NCBI GenBank assembly: GCA_021234155.1
Contig: JAJEKV010000003.1
Coordinates: 21,622,386-21,686,385 of the forward strand
Origin: Isoetes taiwanensis
Lineage: Eukaryota > Streptophyta > Lycopodiopsida > Isoetales > Isoetaceae
Length of the DNA: 64,000 bases
Direction: 5' to 3'
The notes beneath the pieces are model-generated. The model saw only the letters and a list, made by a program, of their open reading frames with translations. It searched no databases and was not told the origin of the DNA. Of the stretch, positions 44,451-55,512 are shown in pieces (position 1 is the stretch's first letter; each line of letters opens with the position of its first letter). The position numbers and the translations under genes are program-made.

Positions 44451-45355
44451 CTGCACTGGCCGTTTTCTTATTTAGTTTTCCAGTTCTTATATTAACTGAA
44501 GCATATGCATGGCAGAGCTCTCAAACTATGATATGCTGCTTCAAATCCGTGATATATTGTCTTCAAATTTGTAATATGCCACTCTTAAGTCCCCAGGCCT
44601 GTGTTTTGCTTGCCACTTAGTAGGCTAACCACATGTATCCCACAGGCAAAAAGTTTCTTCTATTCTACTGTAAAATGTCAGAGAAACATCCGGTAAGCAC
44701 TCAATTTTGATTCAATTCGTCTACTTGTTCTGATGATATTTTAGCCTTGCAGCATTTACAGCAGAGACATTCGTCATCACTAATAGAAATTCATTCTTCA
44801 TCCTTGAAGGATTATAGACAGAGCTGCTGGAAACCCCAGCGGATTGCTGGAGGTATATGGAAGTAACATCTTGTGGGAAAGAAAAAGATATGTTTTTCTG
44901 GCACAAGGACAAAAGAAGTTCCAGCGACAAGTATAAGAAGGTCGGTGTGGTCCTATCTATTGCAACTCCTGATCCAAGACATGTCACTTTGTATGTGGAA
45001 GATGTCATGAACCTACGCGAAAATAAGGAAAATACGCAAGAAATACGGAAGAAATATGCCAAGATCAGCAAAGAATCTGATATATGAACAGGAATCAAGA
45101 GTACAATGGCTTGAAGGCAAGCACGAACACGAGACAGATGCCTAGAAGGCTTAAGACTGGCACTGAACCGGAATGGTTCGACAAGAAGGAGGTGCCTCCT
45201 TATATATCTAGGCCAACGGTCAGGATCGTGCCACTCCAATGGATGAGATCATGCCAAGTGTCACGCATGCATGTAGGTTCTAGAATATTCTAGAACCTCC
45301 TGGAAACAACCCTGGATGTGAGAAAAACATGAAGAAATATCTTTAATAAATATTG

Positions 45356-45425
45356 ATAGCGCACTTGGCAAAGGTGTAACTCGCAATTGGAAGATTGCGA
45401 GTTCAAACTCTGTTTTGTGCAACTA
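45356..45425. other. tRNA-like segment with A- and B-box within the LTR
   Basis: TAGCGCACTTGGCAAAGG resembles a pol III A box and GAGTTCAAACTC, 42 bases later, a B box. Between them CTCGCAAT and ATTGCGAG form a stem. The matching part of the other LTR (about 50727-50790) is more decayed. It could be a tRNA-derived SINE remnant captured by the LTR. Confidence 0.5.
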
Positions 45426-45469
45426 CTCTTTTGCATCCGTATGACGACCGTCTCTTGTATTTATGAGTA

Positions 45470-45768
45470 GCATGTTATAGTGTACCTTAAAAAGTATTAT
45501 TTAGGGACCATAAAACTACCTAAAAAAGTACCCAATACTAGGTACTGGGTACTTATATGATGGCTCAATAACTAATAAGTATTAAATTGGGTTCATTCAT
45601 TTTCACCTCCAATAGTACTGTCTTTATCTTGGCCTTCAACATTAACATGCTTTTGACTTTTATTTTGGACTTTTGAATTAATAAAAAAAACAGTACCCAT
45701 TTCTAAAGTACCCAGTGTAGGTACTTTGGCAGGTTCCAAAAGTGGACACCTGTAGCATGCTTATGCCC
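45470..45768. mobile_element. about 300-bp insertion in the LTR of chromovirus 2
   Basis: This sequence is absent from the right LTR. It contains several copies of AAGTACCCA/TGGGTACTT facing both ways. The pentamer GAGTA occurs at both edges (45465-45469 and 45769-45773), compatible with a target duplication. A small non-autonomous element is likely, class unknown. Confidence 0.6.
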
Positions 45769-45871
45769 GAGTATAATATTTGTATGATACGAATATCCGT
45801 ATGGTCGTCACAACATCCCCCTCCTACGACGGCGACGGTCCTCGGAGCTGGGGCCGGAGTACTCAAACTTG

Positions 45872-47265
45872 GCTTATCTGGGTAACGTCGATGAAACTCT
45901 GCAATTTTATCAGGAGCATTAGTTAGATTCTCGACAGGCTCCCAGGTTCTATCACTTGGTGAGTAAGCTTCCTAATCGACAAAGTAATACAATCGTCGAC
46001 GAAGAAACTTGGAGTCCAGAATCTCTCGAACCTCGAACTCCTCATGATCATCAATTTCTACTGGTGGCAGCGGAGGAACGCGATCTGAGAAAGTATTAAC
46101 TGTGTAGGGCTCCAATAGAGAAACATGAAATAGTGTATGGAGCCGAACAACTAGAGGGAGCACGAGCCAGAATGCCACATTGCTAATCTGAGTCGTGATC
46201 CGGTAAGGACCAAGGCGACAATAGTCAAGCTTGTTGCAGGGACGTGAGGTAGGGAGATCCTTACGAAGAAGCTAGACAAGGTTACCAACGTGCCGATACA
46301 AATCGTGCTGAAGATCTGATTGAAGAGCCTGGAGTTTCTCAAGTCGAGACTCCACATTAGGATTGACAGAGTCACCGCCAGCGATACTAAAGAACCAACG
46401 AGGATGCTAACCAGAGTTCAGAAGGAACGGAGACTGGCCAGTGGAAGGACTGAGTTAGTATAGGCAAACTCAGCTAATGGAAGATAATCGACCCAATCAT
46501 CCTGCTAATAACTGATAAAGCAACTTAAATATTACTCCAGAGTCTAATTATTGCGCTCCGCCTGCCCATTAATTTCTGGATGATGATCAGATGTCAGTGA
46601 GCGGTTGATATGCAACAACTCCAAAAGCCACTTTCAAAAACCTGCGGCGGACTGCGGTCCACGATCGCTGACGATAATATCGGGCAAGCCATGAAGTCTG
46701 ACTACTTCACGAAGAAGAAGATCCGATGTTCCCTCACTGGTGATGGTGATGTTGCAGGGAATAAAATGAGTCACCTTAGAGAAAGGATCAACAACAACCA
46801 CGATGGCATCATAACCCCGACAGAGTGGCAGCTCCGGAATAAAGTCTATAGAAATGCTCTTCCAAGGTCCATCTCGGCATGGCTAAAGAAGGCCATGATA
46901 AGATGCCTTGGAACCTTCGCTCGATAGCAGATGTCACAGGATCGAATAAAAGCTTCGACAGAGCGACGAAGCCCAGGTTACCAATACTCTTGACTAATAA
47001 GTTCAAGAGTCTTGGCTACACCAAAGTGTCCGGCCATAGGTGAATCATGGCAAGCCTGGAGAACCCAAAGCCTAGAAGCACCATCTGGCACATACAGAAG
47101 CCCATCACGGAACATGAGTCCATCTCGAACCTCAAAATGATCTAGTGTGATTGCAGAGCCAAGGTGTGAGAATACATCTTGAGCCAATGGATCGGAGGGC
47201 AGAGATGCTCGAACAGACTCCAACAAGGCCGTATCATGAGGCCTCTCGAATAAAGTGGGGGCCAT
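45872..47265 (-). pseudogene. chromovirus 2 integrase and chromodomain
   Basis: Frames in order are 46978-47265 (zinc part: LQACHDSPMAGHFGVAKTLE), then broken integrase core pieces, then 45972-46178 (LHTLFHVSLLEPY ... EEFEVREILDSKFL..RRLYYFVD). After a stop, DRTWEPVENLTNAPDKIAEF appears near 45960-45890. The last two together are a chromodomain. Several breaks lie in the core, near 46200-46980. Confidence 0.85.
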
Positions 47266-47487
47266 AAGCTGGAACCGATCAGGCCCTAGAATAACCTATG
47301 ATTGCTGATCAAATGCAGGATCACCTAGCTTGGGCTCAAGGTAGGAGCGCCGGGACAAGGCATCATACTTCCCTTGGAGGGATCCAAAATGGTACTTGAT
47401 CACGAGATCAATACGGGATAATACTTGAGTATGCCACCGGGCCTGGCGACGGTTGAGCACTTGAGCAGACTGAAAATATTCTAGATT

Positions 47488-48616
47488 TCAATGATTTGTA
47501 TAGACCGTGACCTTGTAAGGTGATCCCTCCAGGAAACGTCTCCACTCCTCGAAAGAATCCATTATCGCCAACAACTCCTTGTCATAAATGGGATAATTGA
47601 TTTCAACAGCCTGAAAATTCCGTGAGTGATAGGCGATTGGATGCAATTCATGGTCATCCCCCTCCTGTGACAGGATTCCACCAAGAGCAAAATCAGAAGC
47701 ATCTACATCGACAACATATGGGCGCAAAGGATCTGCATGAGCAAGAACTGGCGCCGTGGTAAAAGCATGCTTTAGAGTAACGAAAGTAGATTCCGCTTCC
47801 ACACTCCATTCAAATGGCACGTTCTTAACCGTGAGGCGTGTCAAAGGAAGGGCAATCGCCGAATAATCCCGAATGAAACGCAGATAGAAATTGGCAAACC
47901 TAAGAAAACATTGAACATCTCGAACGGATGAAGGTGTTTGCCATTCCAGAACAGTGCTGACCTTTTCGGGATCCATAGAGACTCCATGAGGAGTGATATG
48001 ATAGCCAAGGAACTCCACATTATTCTGCTCAAACTGACACTTCTCAAGTTTGGCATATAACCCGTGCCCACAAAGCTTCTGAAAGACCTGTCGAATATGC
48101 CTCTCATGTTCTTCGAGAGCTTAGAATAAATAAGAATGTCATCCAAATAGATGATAACAAAAGTGTCTAAGAACTCTCGATCATTGGCCATATACTCGAA
48201 TACTGCTGGAGCATTGGTAAGTCGAAACGGCATAAATGTGTACTCAGAATAACCATACTGAGTATGAAAAGCTGCTTTCCACTCATCACCCTCCAGATCC
48301 GGATAAGATTGTAGCCACCCAAAAAATCAATCTTCGTAAAATAATGCGCACCTTGGAGTCGCACCAGTAACTCTGGGATCAGAGGAAGCGGATATTGATT
48401 TGGCACTGTGATCTTATTGAGGCCACGATAATCAACAACCAGACGCAACGAATCATCCTTCTTTTTGATGAAGAAGATAGGCGCTCCAGCAGGGGACTGA
48501 GAATGTCGAATGAAACCAGTGGCTGGATTTTCTTCAATGTAATCCCACAAAAACTTCAACTCAGCGGGAGATAGACCATATACCAGACCATATGGCGGCA
48601 TTGTCCTGGGCTGCAA
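47488..48616 (-). pseudogene. chromovirus 2 reverse transcriptase and RNase H
   Basis: Three overlapping frames encode RT and RNase H. 48167-48616 has APIFFIKKKDDSLRLVVDYR and [13 protein letters not shown]. 47841-48233 has [15 protein letters not shown] and [11 protein letters not shown] (catalytic Asp pair). 47488-48018 has the connection region and RNase H (YVVDVDASDFALGGIL, IYDKELLAI). At least two frameshifts separate them. Confidence 0.92.
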
Positions 48617-48849
48617 ATCAATAGGACAATCATATGGACGATGCTCTGGGACCTTTCTGGCCTTGATTTTGTCAAAAACATCAGAGAAGTCGCCATATTT
48701 ATCAAAAACAGCAGACTTTACTGGTGCCGAGCTAGCTGACGGGTGAACCTGGATTGCAAATATTGAACTTAGATCTTGCCTTCCAGATTTAACGAACTCG
48801 CGAAGAGAAATCCTCGAGATACGAACCTCAGGGCATGAAGAAGTCTCTA

Positions 48850-48985
48850 CAAAAGCAGGAGCAGGAGCAATTGGAACAGGAACTAGAGCAGGGACTGGAG
48901 CAAGAACTGGAGCAGGCGCAGAAGCAGGAACTGGAACTAGAGCAGGAGCAGGAGCAGAAACTGGAACTGGAACTGGAGCAGGACA
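48850..48985. repeat. GGAACTGGAGCA-type minisatellite in chromovirus 2
   Basis: Imperfect 6-12-bp units (GGAGCA, GGAACT, GAGCAG) run over about 135 bp between protease and RT. On the plus strand they encode a spurious Glu/Gln/Leu repeat, on the minus strand a Cys/Ser repeat. Confidence 0.85.
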
Positions 48986-49239
48986 TCATCGAGAATATGG
49001 TCAGAATCTGGGGCATGAACTGGAACAGAGGCAAGAGTCGAATCAGAGCATGGAGCAGAAATAGGAACAACAAGGACGGAATCAGGAGCCCATGATACTG
49101 CACGGACTGAAGTCGATATTGGTGCAGAGACCTGAACTGTAGATGAACTGGAACTAGAGCTAGAACCGGCAAATCGAAATGATCTAATACGCCAATCAAT
49201 CTCGTGGATTATGTAGCTCGAGCCAGGGCAGACCCAAGA

Positions 49240-49542
49240 TTATTGGCGCATGTGGGCTAGCGATGAGATTGAAGGAAATACTACAAGAAACTCCCTCGGA
49301 CAAAACCTAAAGAGGCGCATGACTGCATCCGAGGAGATCTCCCGTCCATCAATCACTTCGACAGAACTGGGATGCTCAATCTTGCTTCTAGGGATGACAT
49401 GTTTACTGGCGAACGCAATATCCATAAAGCAAGCATTTGCGCCACAATCAAGTTGCGCCAATGCTTCCAACCTTCCAATCTTTGATTTCAATGATATAGA
49501 GATGAAAAATGCCTTGCTGACCTTATCCAATGGAATAAACAT
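49240..49542 (-). pseudogene. chromovirus 2 protease
   Basis: The frame contains EALAQLDCGANACFMD, an aspartic-protease-like active site in which the usual DTG/DSG is DCG, followed by HVIPRSKIEHPSSVEVIDG. It sits between gag and RT as expected. Confidence 0.7.
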
Positions 49543-49629
49543 GTCAAGAAGTGTGGAAGGAGTCTAAGAAAAGGCGGCCAGCCGACGAGAGACTCCTACT
49601 ACTTGGACCAACCCCTAAAGTTTTCCGAC

Positions 49630-50340
49630 TTATTTGGGTGCCTCACAGGACAGGGCATCCACTAGCAATATGGCAAGCTCCTCCATAGTGGAGGCAAAGA
49701 TTAGGGGAGACATAGCTACAGGCGCTTGTGTGATTGGGAAGATCTGATTATGTCTCTCCTGAATACGTTTGAAGAGCCGATTATCACATCGAATTGCAAA
49801 TCTGATGGCTTCTTCCAAAGTCTGAGGGTCCTCCATAGACAACAACATATCTTTGACATCCTCACGTAACCCCCTTCGAAAATAATCTCGAAGTGCAACA
49901 TCATCCCAGGCAGTATCTACCGCAATTTGACAAAATTCTGCTGCAACTCTGGGGCTCCTTTCTCCAATAAAGGAGCAAACCAACTTAGAGCTGGCCCTGT
50001 GAGGAGAGAATCAATCAGCCCAACTTGTTCCTGGGCTGTGGGATACCTATGAGGGTGGAGCTGGATCACAAGCCTAATCTGATTCAAAAAACCACAGAGC
50101 TTGGACCGAGTGCCGTCAAACTTGTCTGATGGGCTGATCTTAGGCTCCGATAGCCTTAATCCTCAGCTAGAAGCAGACTCATGTGAAGCAACACGTTCCT
50201 TAAGCTCTTTATCGTCCAACTGCAACAGCTGGCATACTTGAACAAGCTGATGGACCTGCTGTAATAAAGTCGAGACCTTCTCCATAGATATAAAATCACC
50301 AAATACGAGCAAAAAAATGCTTAGGATCAGAGCAGGCAAG
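49630..50340 (-). pseudogene. chromovirus 2 gag
   Basis: The frame 49630-49983 (AWDDVALRDYFRRGLREDVK, PQTLEEAIRFAIRCDNRLF) matches the C-terminal part of the retrotransposon Gag domain. Upstream to 50340 the N-terminal part is broken by stops. No zinc knuckle is visible. Confidence 0.75.
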
Positions 50341-50366
50341 GACCGGTAAGAGATTCCGGTTCAAAC

Positions 50367-50868
50367 TGTCATGAACCTATGCGAAAACAAAGAAAATACG
50401 TGGAAAATATGGAAGACATATGCCAAGATCGGCAAAGAATCTGATATATGAACAGGAATCAAGAGTACAATGGCTTGAAGGGAAGCAGGAACACGAGACA
50501 TATGCTTAGAAGGCTCAAGACTGGCATTGAACCGGAATGGTTTGACAAGAAAGAGGTGCCTCCTTATATATCTAGGCCAACGGTCAGGATCGCGCCACTC
50601 CAATGGATGAGATCATGCCAAGTGGCACGCATACATATAGGTTCTAGAATATTCTAGAATCTCCTGGACATAGCCCCGCATATGAGCAAGACAATGAGGG
50701 AATATCTTTAACAAATATTGGTAGTGCATTTAGCAAAGGTGTGTGACTTGCATTTGGAAGGTTCAAATTTTGTCTTGTGCAACTACCCTTTTGCATCCAT
50801 GTGATGACCATCTTTTGTATATACGAGTATAATATTTGTATGATACAAATATCCGTATGGTCGTCATA
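50367..50868 (-). repeat. 5' LTR of chromovirus 2 (502 bp)
   Basis: Matches 45003-45812 without its 300-bp insertion, and ends in TA instead of CA. The inner flank does not carry the initiator-Met primer site seen in chromovirus 1. It begins GTTTGAACCGGAATCTC on the minus strand. Confidence 0.93.
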
Positions 50869-50919
50869 GAAGACGCATTGAAGGGATAATTTTACCTCAC
50901 CAGGAAATTGTCAGTCTCA

Positions 50920-53104
50920 AATTATTCTTCTACATCGATGAGCAAGCCCAAGGGGACTGACAAAAGGCCGGCGCCTCTAAATTGAGAGAACTTGGGCTGG
51001 AAGGATTTGGAAGGGATGAAGGAGTTTGGGACGCTCACTTTAAGGGAGCTCGGAATGGAAATTTCCAGGGTGCGGGAGAAGCTCTTTAATACAGGGATGT
51101 TCACATCCAGTGTGCTTAAGAGTTTAAAGTACTTAACAGTTACGAATGATGTTGTTGAGAGGGAGGAAAGTCCAGACAAGAGTGCAAGTGCGGAAACTGA
51201 AAGCACTCCAGAGGATTTTGATGCGGAAGATGACGAAATGGTAGACTCCCAGTTCTTGGATCCAGACGACCAAATAAAGAAGTCGCAGAGGGGGGGACCA
51301 AAAGATGAAATGCCTAGCTCAGTTTTATCCACTGGGGATTGGCCATAAGTTGCTACTGGACATAAGACGCTTGAAGGTTTGGACTGGTGATGTGGTCCTC
51401 TTCAACCACATGGAATTTAATCCAGCTCACGTGCTAGAGATACTGAGCCTCATGGTGCGTCATCCTATTGCGGATCCAATGCCTGCAGTCGTTATACCAT
51501 TCAGCAGAGCTAAAGGTGAGTTGTTCAGGTGGGGCACTGAGGAAGACCTGAAGGGTAAAGATGTGAGGTTCTAGGTTGATTCCGTGAGGTCAGCACAAGT
51601 GTTGCAGACAGAAAAGGAGGTCCCACGGAGGATTAAGGATCGGTATTCCAAATGGGAGTGCAGCGTTCTCTCAGCAGATACACCACCCACCAAGCTTGCC
51701 ATCATTAGCCACTGTCAGAATATAGAAGCAAGTGCCAGCTACATAAGGTATTTTACTCAGCCCGCACTAGGGCGATTCTCGACTCGCGAGTCGAGAAACC
51801 CTCCGCACCCTCTGTTTTTTGTCTTCCTTTGGGTATTCTTGACTCGCGAGTCGAGAATACCCAGAATTGTTAGTTTACTGCTATGCGGAGGCTTTCTTGC
51901 AATTAGGGACTTTCTTGACTCATGAGTCGAGAAAGCCCCACTTTTTTGTCTTCCCATGGATTTTCTTGACTCGCGAGTCAAGAATACCCAGAATTGCTAA
52001 TTTACTGCTATTCAGAGGCTTCCTTGCAATTGAGGACTGTCTCGACTCGCGAGTCGAGAAAGCCCCGCACCTTCTGTTTTTTGTCTTCCCATGGATTTTC
52101 TCGACTCGCGAGTCGAGAATACCGAGAATTGTTAATTTACTGCTATTCAGGGGCTTCCTTGTAATTGGGGACTTTCTCGACTCGCGAGTCGAGAAAGCTC
52201 CGCACCCTCTGTATGTTCTCTTCCCATGGATTATTAAAATAATTGTTCTGACATAGTCATTGCAGCGTATCCTGACCAGATCATACACGCTCGGCAACAG
52301 TGGAAGGCATTGGGTTGTCCTCAGCGGCCTAAAGGAAACCGGGCTCCCTCAGACAAGTGGAAGACCCTCGAGAAACTGTGCAGATATGTCCTTCTGGAAG
52401 GCCAGGAAGATGATGAGGGGGATGATGAAGATGAGAAAAAGAAGAAAACACCAAGAAAGGGCAGGGAATCTCTATCGGACCAATATGACCTCATTCTGTG
52501 CAGTGAGGCGGTCTGGGTAAAATGGACTGATATCTGGGCTCTCTGGATGAGAGGCAAGCTTAAGGACAGCAATGGAAAATTGCCAACAAAGCCACACCCA
52601 AAGTTGTTTGACAAGTAGTTCATGAAAAGGATACAGGGCCTCACGGACAAAGAAACGCTTGACCTACAGCGCAAAATCCTGGATTGGACAATCCTGCTAA
52701 GGAAGACTAGGAGTTCAAAAATGCAGGACGCAAAGGATTATGCGACAGTCCTGAAGAGACGACGTTCGTTGGAAGAAGGCATCACAGAATTCTGTAATAT
52801 TGCATCCAACGCACGCCATAATTTTGATTACTATAAGGAGAAGGCCGCGCTTGATGAGGATGACATGAAGGAATTGAACCGGCTATGCCAAACCTACTTT
52901 CCTGAACGTGCTATGGCACTTCTGAAGTGAAAGCTTGGATTCGGGATGGTGCCATTTAAGATGGATGATAGCTCCTCTCCCTTCTTGGTAATCTTGGGTC
53001 ACAAGGGATTCGGTGGTCTGGAACTAACGGCTGTGACCAAGCCTCTCCATGAATCAAAAAGCGACCCCAAATTCTGCCATACATACACCTGGAAAGCCAG
53101 ATAA
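50920..53104 (+). pseudogene. unknown multi-part gene, broken
   Basis: Coding-like frames run along the plus strand. 50992-51348 is acidic near its end. 51305-51574 reads VWTGDVVLFNHMEFNPAHVL and PAVVIPFSRAKGELFRWG. 51584-51747 follows, and then, after an intron-like segment, 52268-52930 (WKTLEKLCRYVLLEG, a Lys/Asp-rich patch, AVWVKWTDIWALWMRG, NIASNARHNFDYYKEKA), with a TAG at 52618 and a TGA at 52928. A last open stretch runs to 53104. I do not recognise the family. It could be a decayed host gene or the non-catalytic gene of a DNA transposon. Confidence 0.45.
51748..52265 (+). other. intron-like segment with seven 22-bp palindromes
   Basis: It begins GGTATTTT after ACATAA and ends CATTGCAG, as a GT-AG intron would, though the flanking phases do not match. 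Inside are copies of TTCTCGACTCGCGAGTCGAGAA at 51776, 51836, 51912, 51963, 52039, 52098 and 52174. Spacing alternates between about 51-60 and 76 bp, so the higher-order unit is about 130-136 bp. Confidence 0.85.
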
Positions 53105-54996
53105 AATCAATTTATAGTCAGGTCAACACAATCTGCCAATGAACTATCAAAATCTATATTCTAGAATCAAGCCTAAGCTCAAGCTCAAGCACAGAGAAAC
53201 TCAAGGTTATTAAGATCAAGCAAACCCTTGAGTCCAGAAATTACATCACTGTCTGCAACACTTTATCCAGGTCAGTCAGGCAGCTCAGCTCATCTGAGCA
53301 TCCTCCCACATACAAGCGGCTGTCCAACGAAAACTTATAGTTGCCTTCGCATTTGTGAGTTTCGAAATATAAGGCCTTAAAAAGATGAACTAAAAAAGTT
53401 CCTAAAAAGTTTGTTAGGTTAAAAATAATAAGCCCTTAAAAAGATAAACGAATGAAATAATATAAGCCCTTAAAATCATATAAGCTTCTTTATTTCCCTT
53501 TTCATGTTTATCTACATCTTTTCCTTTATATTTATATGAACTCTCAATTGTTCAGCATGCACAAAAAAACCCTATTTTTGAATAAACATTTTTTCCCTAA
53601 CAAAGAACTTGTAAAAAGCATTTGCCAACATAACAAGAGCATATTGGTTGTCTTGGCCTCTGACTTTATAATCCTACACTTAAGATTTGATGCTTGATCT
53701 TATCCCTTTTAACAAAGAATTACTGGGTGCAATGTGAAATGCAACACCTTAATTCGTATTCGAAGATGGTTATTTCAACGGATTTACTTAAGCCCCTACG
53801 CATTTGATCTACAAATATACCTCCCACTTGTGTAAATGGACAATTGAGGTAATTGAGAAGTGAAAACTAAAATGTAATGTGCATTAAAGGTCCATAGAAA
53901 CACACTTACTATAATCTTAAAAGCAGGATCCAGGGGTTCCCTTGTAAAGGTACAAGAGCAAAATGCCCATTGAGTTCACCGTAAACGTATATAATATATG
54001 AGAAAATATCGAGGAATCCAAGATTGACTTAAGGAAATCATGGGAATCTAAATTAGCTTTATAAGAAGTTCTAGTGTAACCTTCATATAGAAACTCAATC
54101 GAAAACACGTTGAACTGTATGGAGTGTTGATGGATTTTCACGCAGTATGTGAATCTATATGGAATCTATCGACAACAAATTATTGAGATTCTAATGGAAT
54201 CTTTACACATGCTCTTAGAACCTTAGCTATCTTGGCTCATATAATCAACTATCTACAATCCTCAAAATAGATACATGCAACTTTATACAGGCCCTATATA
54301 GTACAAACACACAATTAATATAACTCTTTAAATAATCAAATTATAATACAAATTGTTCCATGATTATTACTCTATCTCAGCTTATGAGACAAAAACACAA
54401 CAAACAATTGTGTGCATGGGCCTTGTGCCCCCATTCAATTTATATTGGTGTCCTTAATTGTTACTAGAACATAAAAGATATTCAGAATAGAAATGATTTT
54501 ACAACTCAAGAGATAAATGATCAAAAGTCATGAAGGTAAAAGCCATAGGGCACATTAAAAGAGGAGTTCCAAATTATTCTCGAACGAATTGAGCAATACA
54601 ACCATGAAGTAAAGGTTATGAATACCAATACCATATTTTAAGTAGGGGAATTGAATTAGTTTTTATCATCCAGGAGAGAGGTGAAGATGACAACCTAAAC
54701 TTTTGGAAGCTCTAGATGTTCCCAAGAACGATTGAAAGGTCATACCCTACCATGGGCCTAGATGAAGAGAAAATAAGGAAATGCTGGATGCAGATCTACC
54801 AAACAGTAGTATTTATTTTTATCACAGTGTGGTTTAATCCAAATGAAGAATATTTTGGTCTAAACGTCCAGCTTGAAAAGACAATGTTGAGGAGCTGCCA
54901 GTGCAACTTATCGCCCGTATATAATTGCCCATCATCAAATAACGTAATGTAGATTGCGTTCGAAGTATATATGGAATCAAATACATGTAACCTTCT
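53105..54996. other. intergenic, AT-rich, no gene recognised
   Basis: Only short open frames (for example 54716-54952, 78 codons) without motifs. Confidence 0.5.
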
Positions 54997-55512
54997 CTAG
55001 ATGTGGATTTCTTTTATAAGGGCTAACATATCCATGAACTCACCTGTTGTAGAAGCAACCACTTCCCTAAAATAAGGAAAAAAATCATAGGAGGGACTAG
55101 GTATCACCTTCCAAATATTCGTCACTGGATTCCCAACCCTAACGACACCATCTTGGGATCTTACACAGACTAATCCACCATCAAAGAAGCAGCGGACCTT
55201 CCCTTGAATGGACAGAAGCATGATATTCTCGGCAGACAGCTCCATACTTGAAGACCGAAGGGCGCCCAACTCCGGCTTAGCTTCGCTCCAACACATAATA
55301 ATCTTTGGGCTTGGGCTTTCACAAAGTTGGGGGCTTGGGCTTTCACAAAGTTGGGAGTGTAACTGGTGGAAAGACTTGGAATAGAGTATCATTCTTCTCC
55401 AGTTCTTACACACCAACAAGCATGATTTGAAGAGATTTTCTATGTCTATAAACACTAGTATGTGCATCTGAATATCCTCTGGAATCCGTTCTGCCATCCT
55501 GCTCCGTCCCAT
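54997..55512 (-). CDS. F-box protein, short
   Basis: The 171-residue frame starts with an F-box (RIPEDIQMHILVFIDIENLF, then SCLLVCKNWRRMI), the SKP1-binding module of SCF ubiquitin ligases. It continues with a region like that before kelch repeats (GGLVCVRSQDGVVRVGNP, then NIWKVIP) and then stops. A 9-residue unit (QLCESPSPx) is duplicated. A 31-bp duplication carrying the start (ATGGGACGGAGCAGGATGGC, at 55512 and 55543) puts the upstream ATG out of frame. The usual length of F-box/kelch proteins is 350-400 residues, so this is truncated or has an unseen downstream exon. Confidence 0.7.
   Translation of the reverse strand: MGRSRMAERIPEDIQMHILVFIDIENLFKSCLLVCKNWRRMILYSKSFHQLHSQLCESPSPQLCESPSPKIIMCWSEAKPELGALRSSSMELSAENIMLLSIQGKVRCFFDGGLVCVRSQDGVVRVGNPVTNIWKVIPSPSYDFFPYFREVVASTTGEFMDMLALIKEIHI

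Larger units (their letters stand above)
42700..45002. other. intergenic with minor repeats, no gene recognised
   Basis: AT-rich DNA with only short open frames. Two weak repeat groups are listed separately. Confidence 0.5.
45003..45812 (-). repeat. 3' LTR of chromovirus 2, with an insertion
   Basis: 810 bp, against 502 bp for the other LTR. The difference is an about 300-bp insertion (45470-45768). The rest aligns at roughly 85-90% by eye. Confidence 0.92.
45003..50868 (-). mobile_element. second Ty3/gypsy chromovirus (5.9 kb)
   Basis: LTRs begin TGTCATGAACC and end GGTCGTCACA (or ..CATA). The target duplication GAAGA stands at 44998-45002 and 50869-50873. The minus-strand order is gag, protease, RT, RNase H, integrase, chromodomain. 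All genes have stops or shifts. It is far shorter than the first chromovirus and has no H3-like or other extra gene, so the two belong to different lineages. Confidence 0.94.

Noticed and set aside
44857-45293. Open frames at the left edge of chromovirus 2
   Set aside because: The second frame lies in the LTR and recurs at 50448-50657. The first has no family.
48835-49095. Plus-strand Glu/Gln/Leu repeat protein (86 codons)
   Set aside because: It is the translation of a minisatellite on the antisense strand of the chromovirus 2 pol region.
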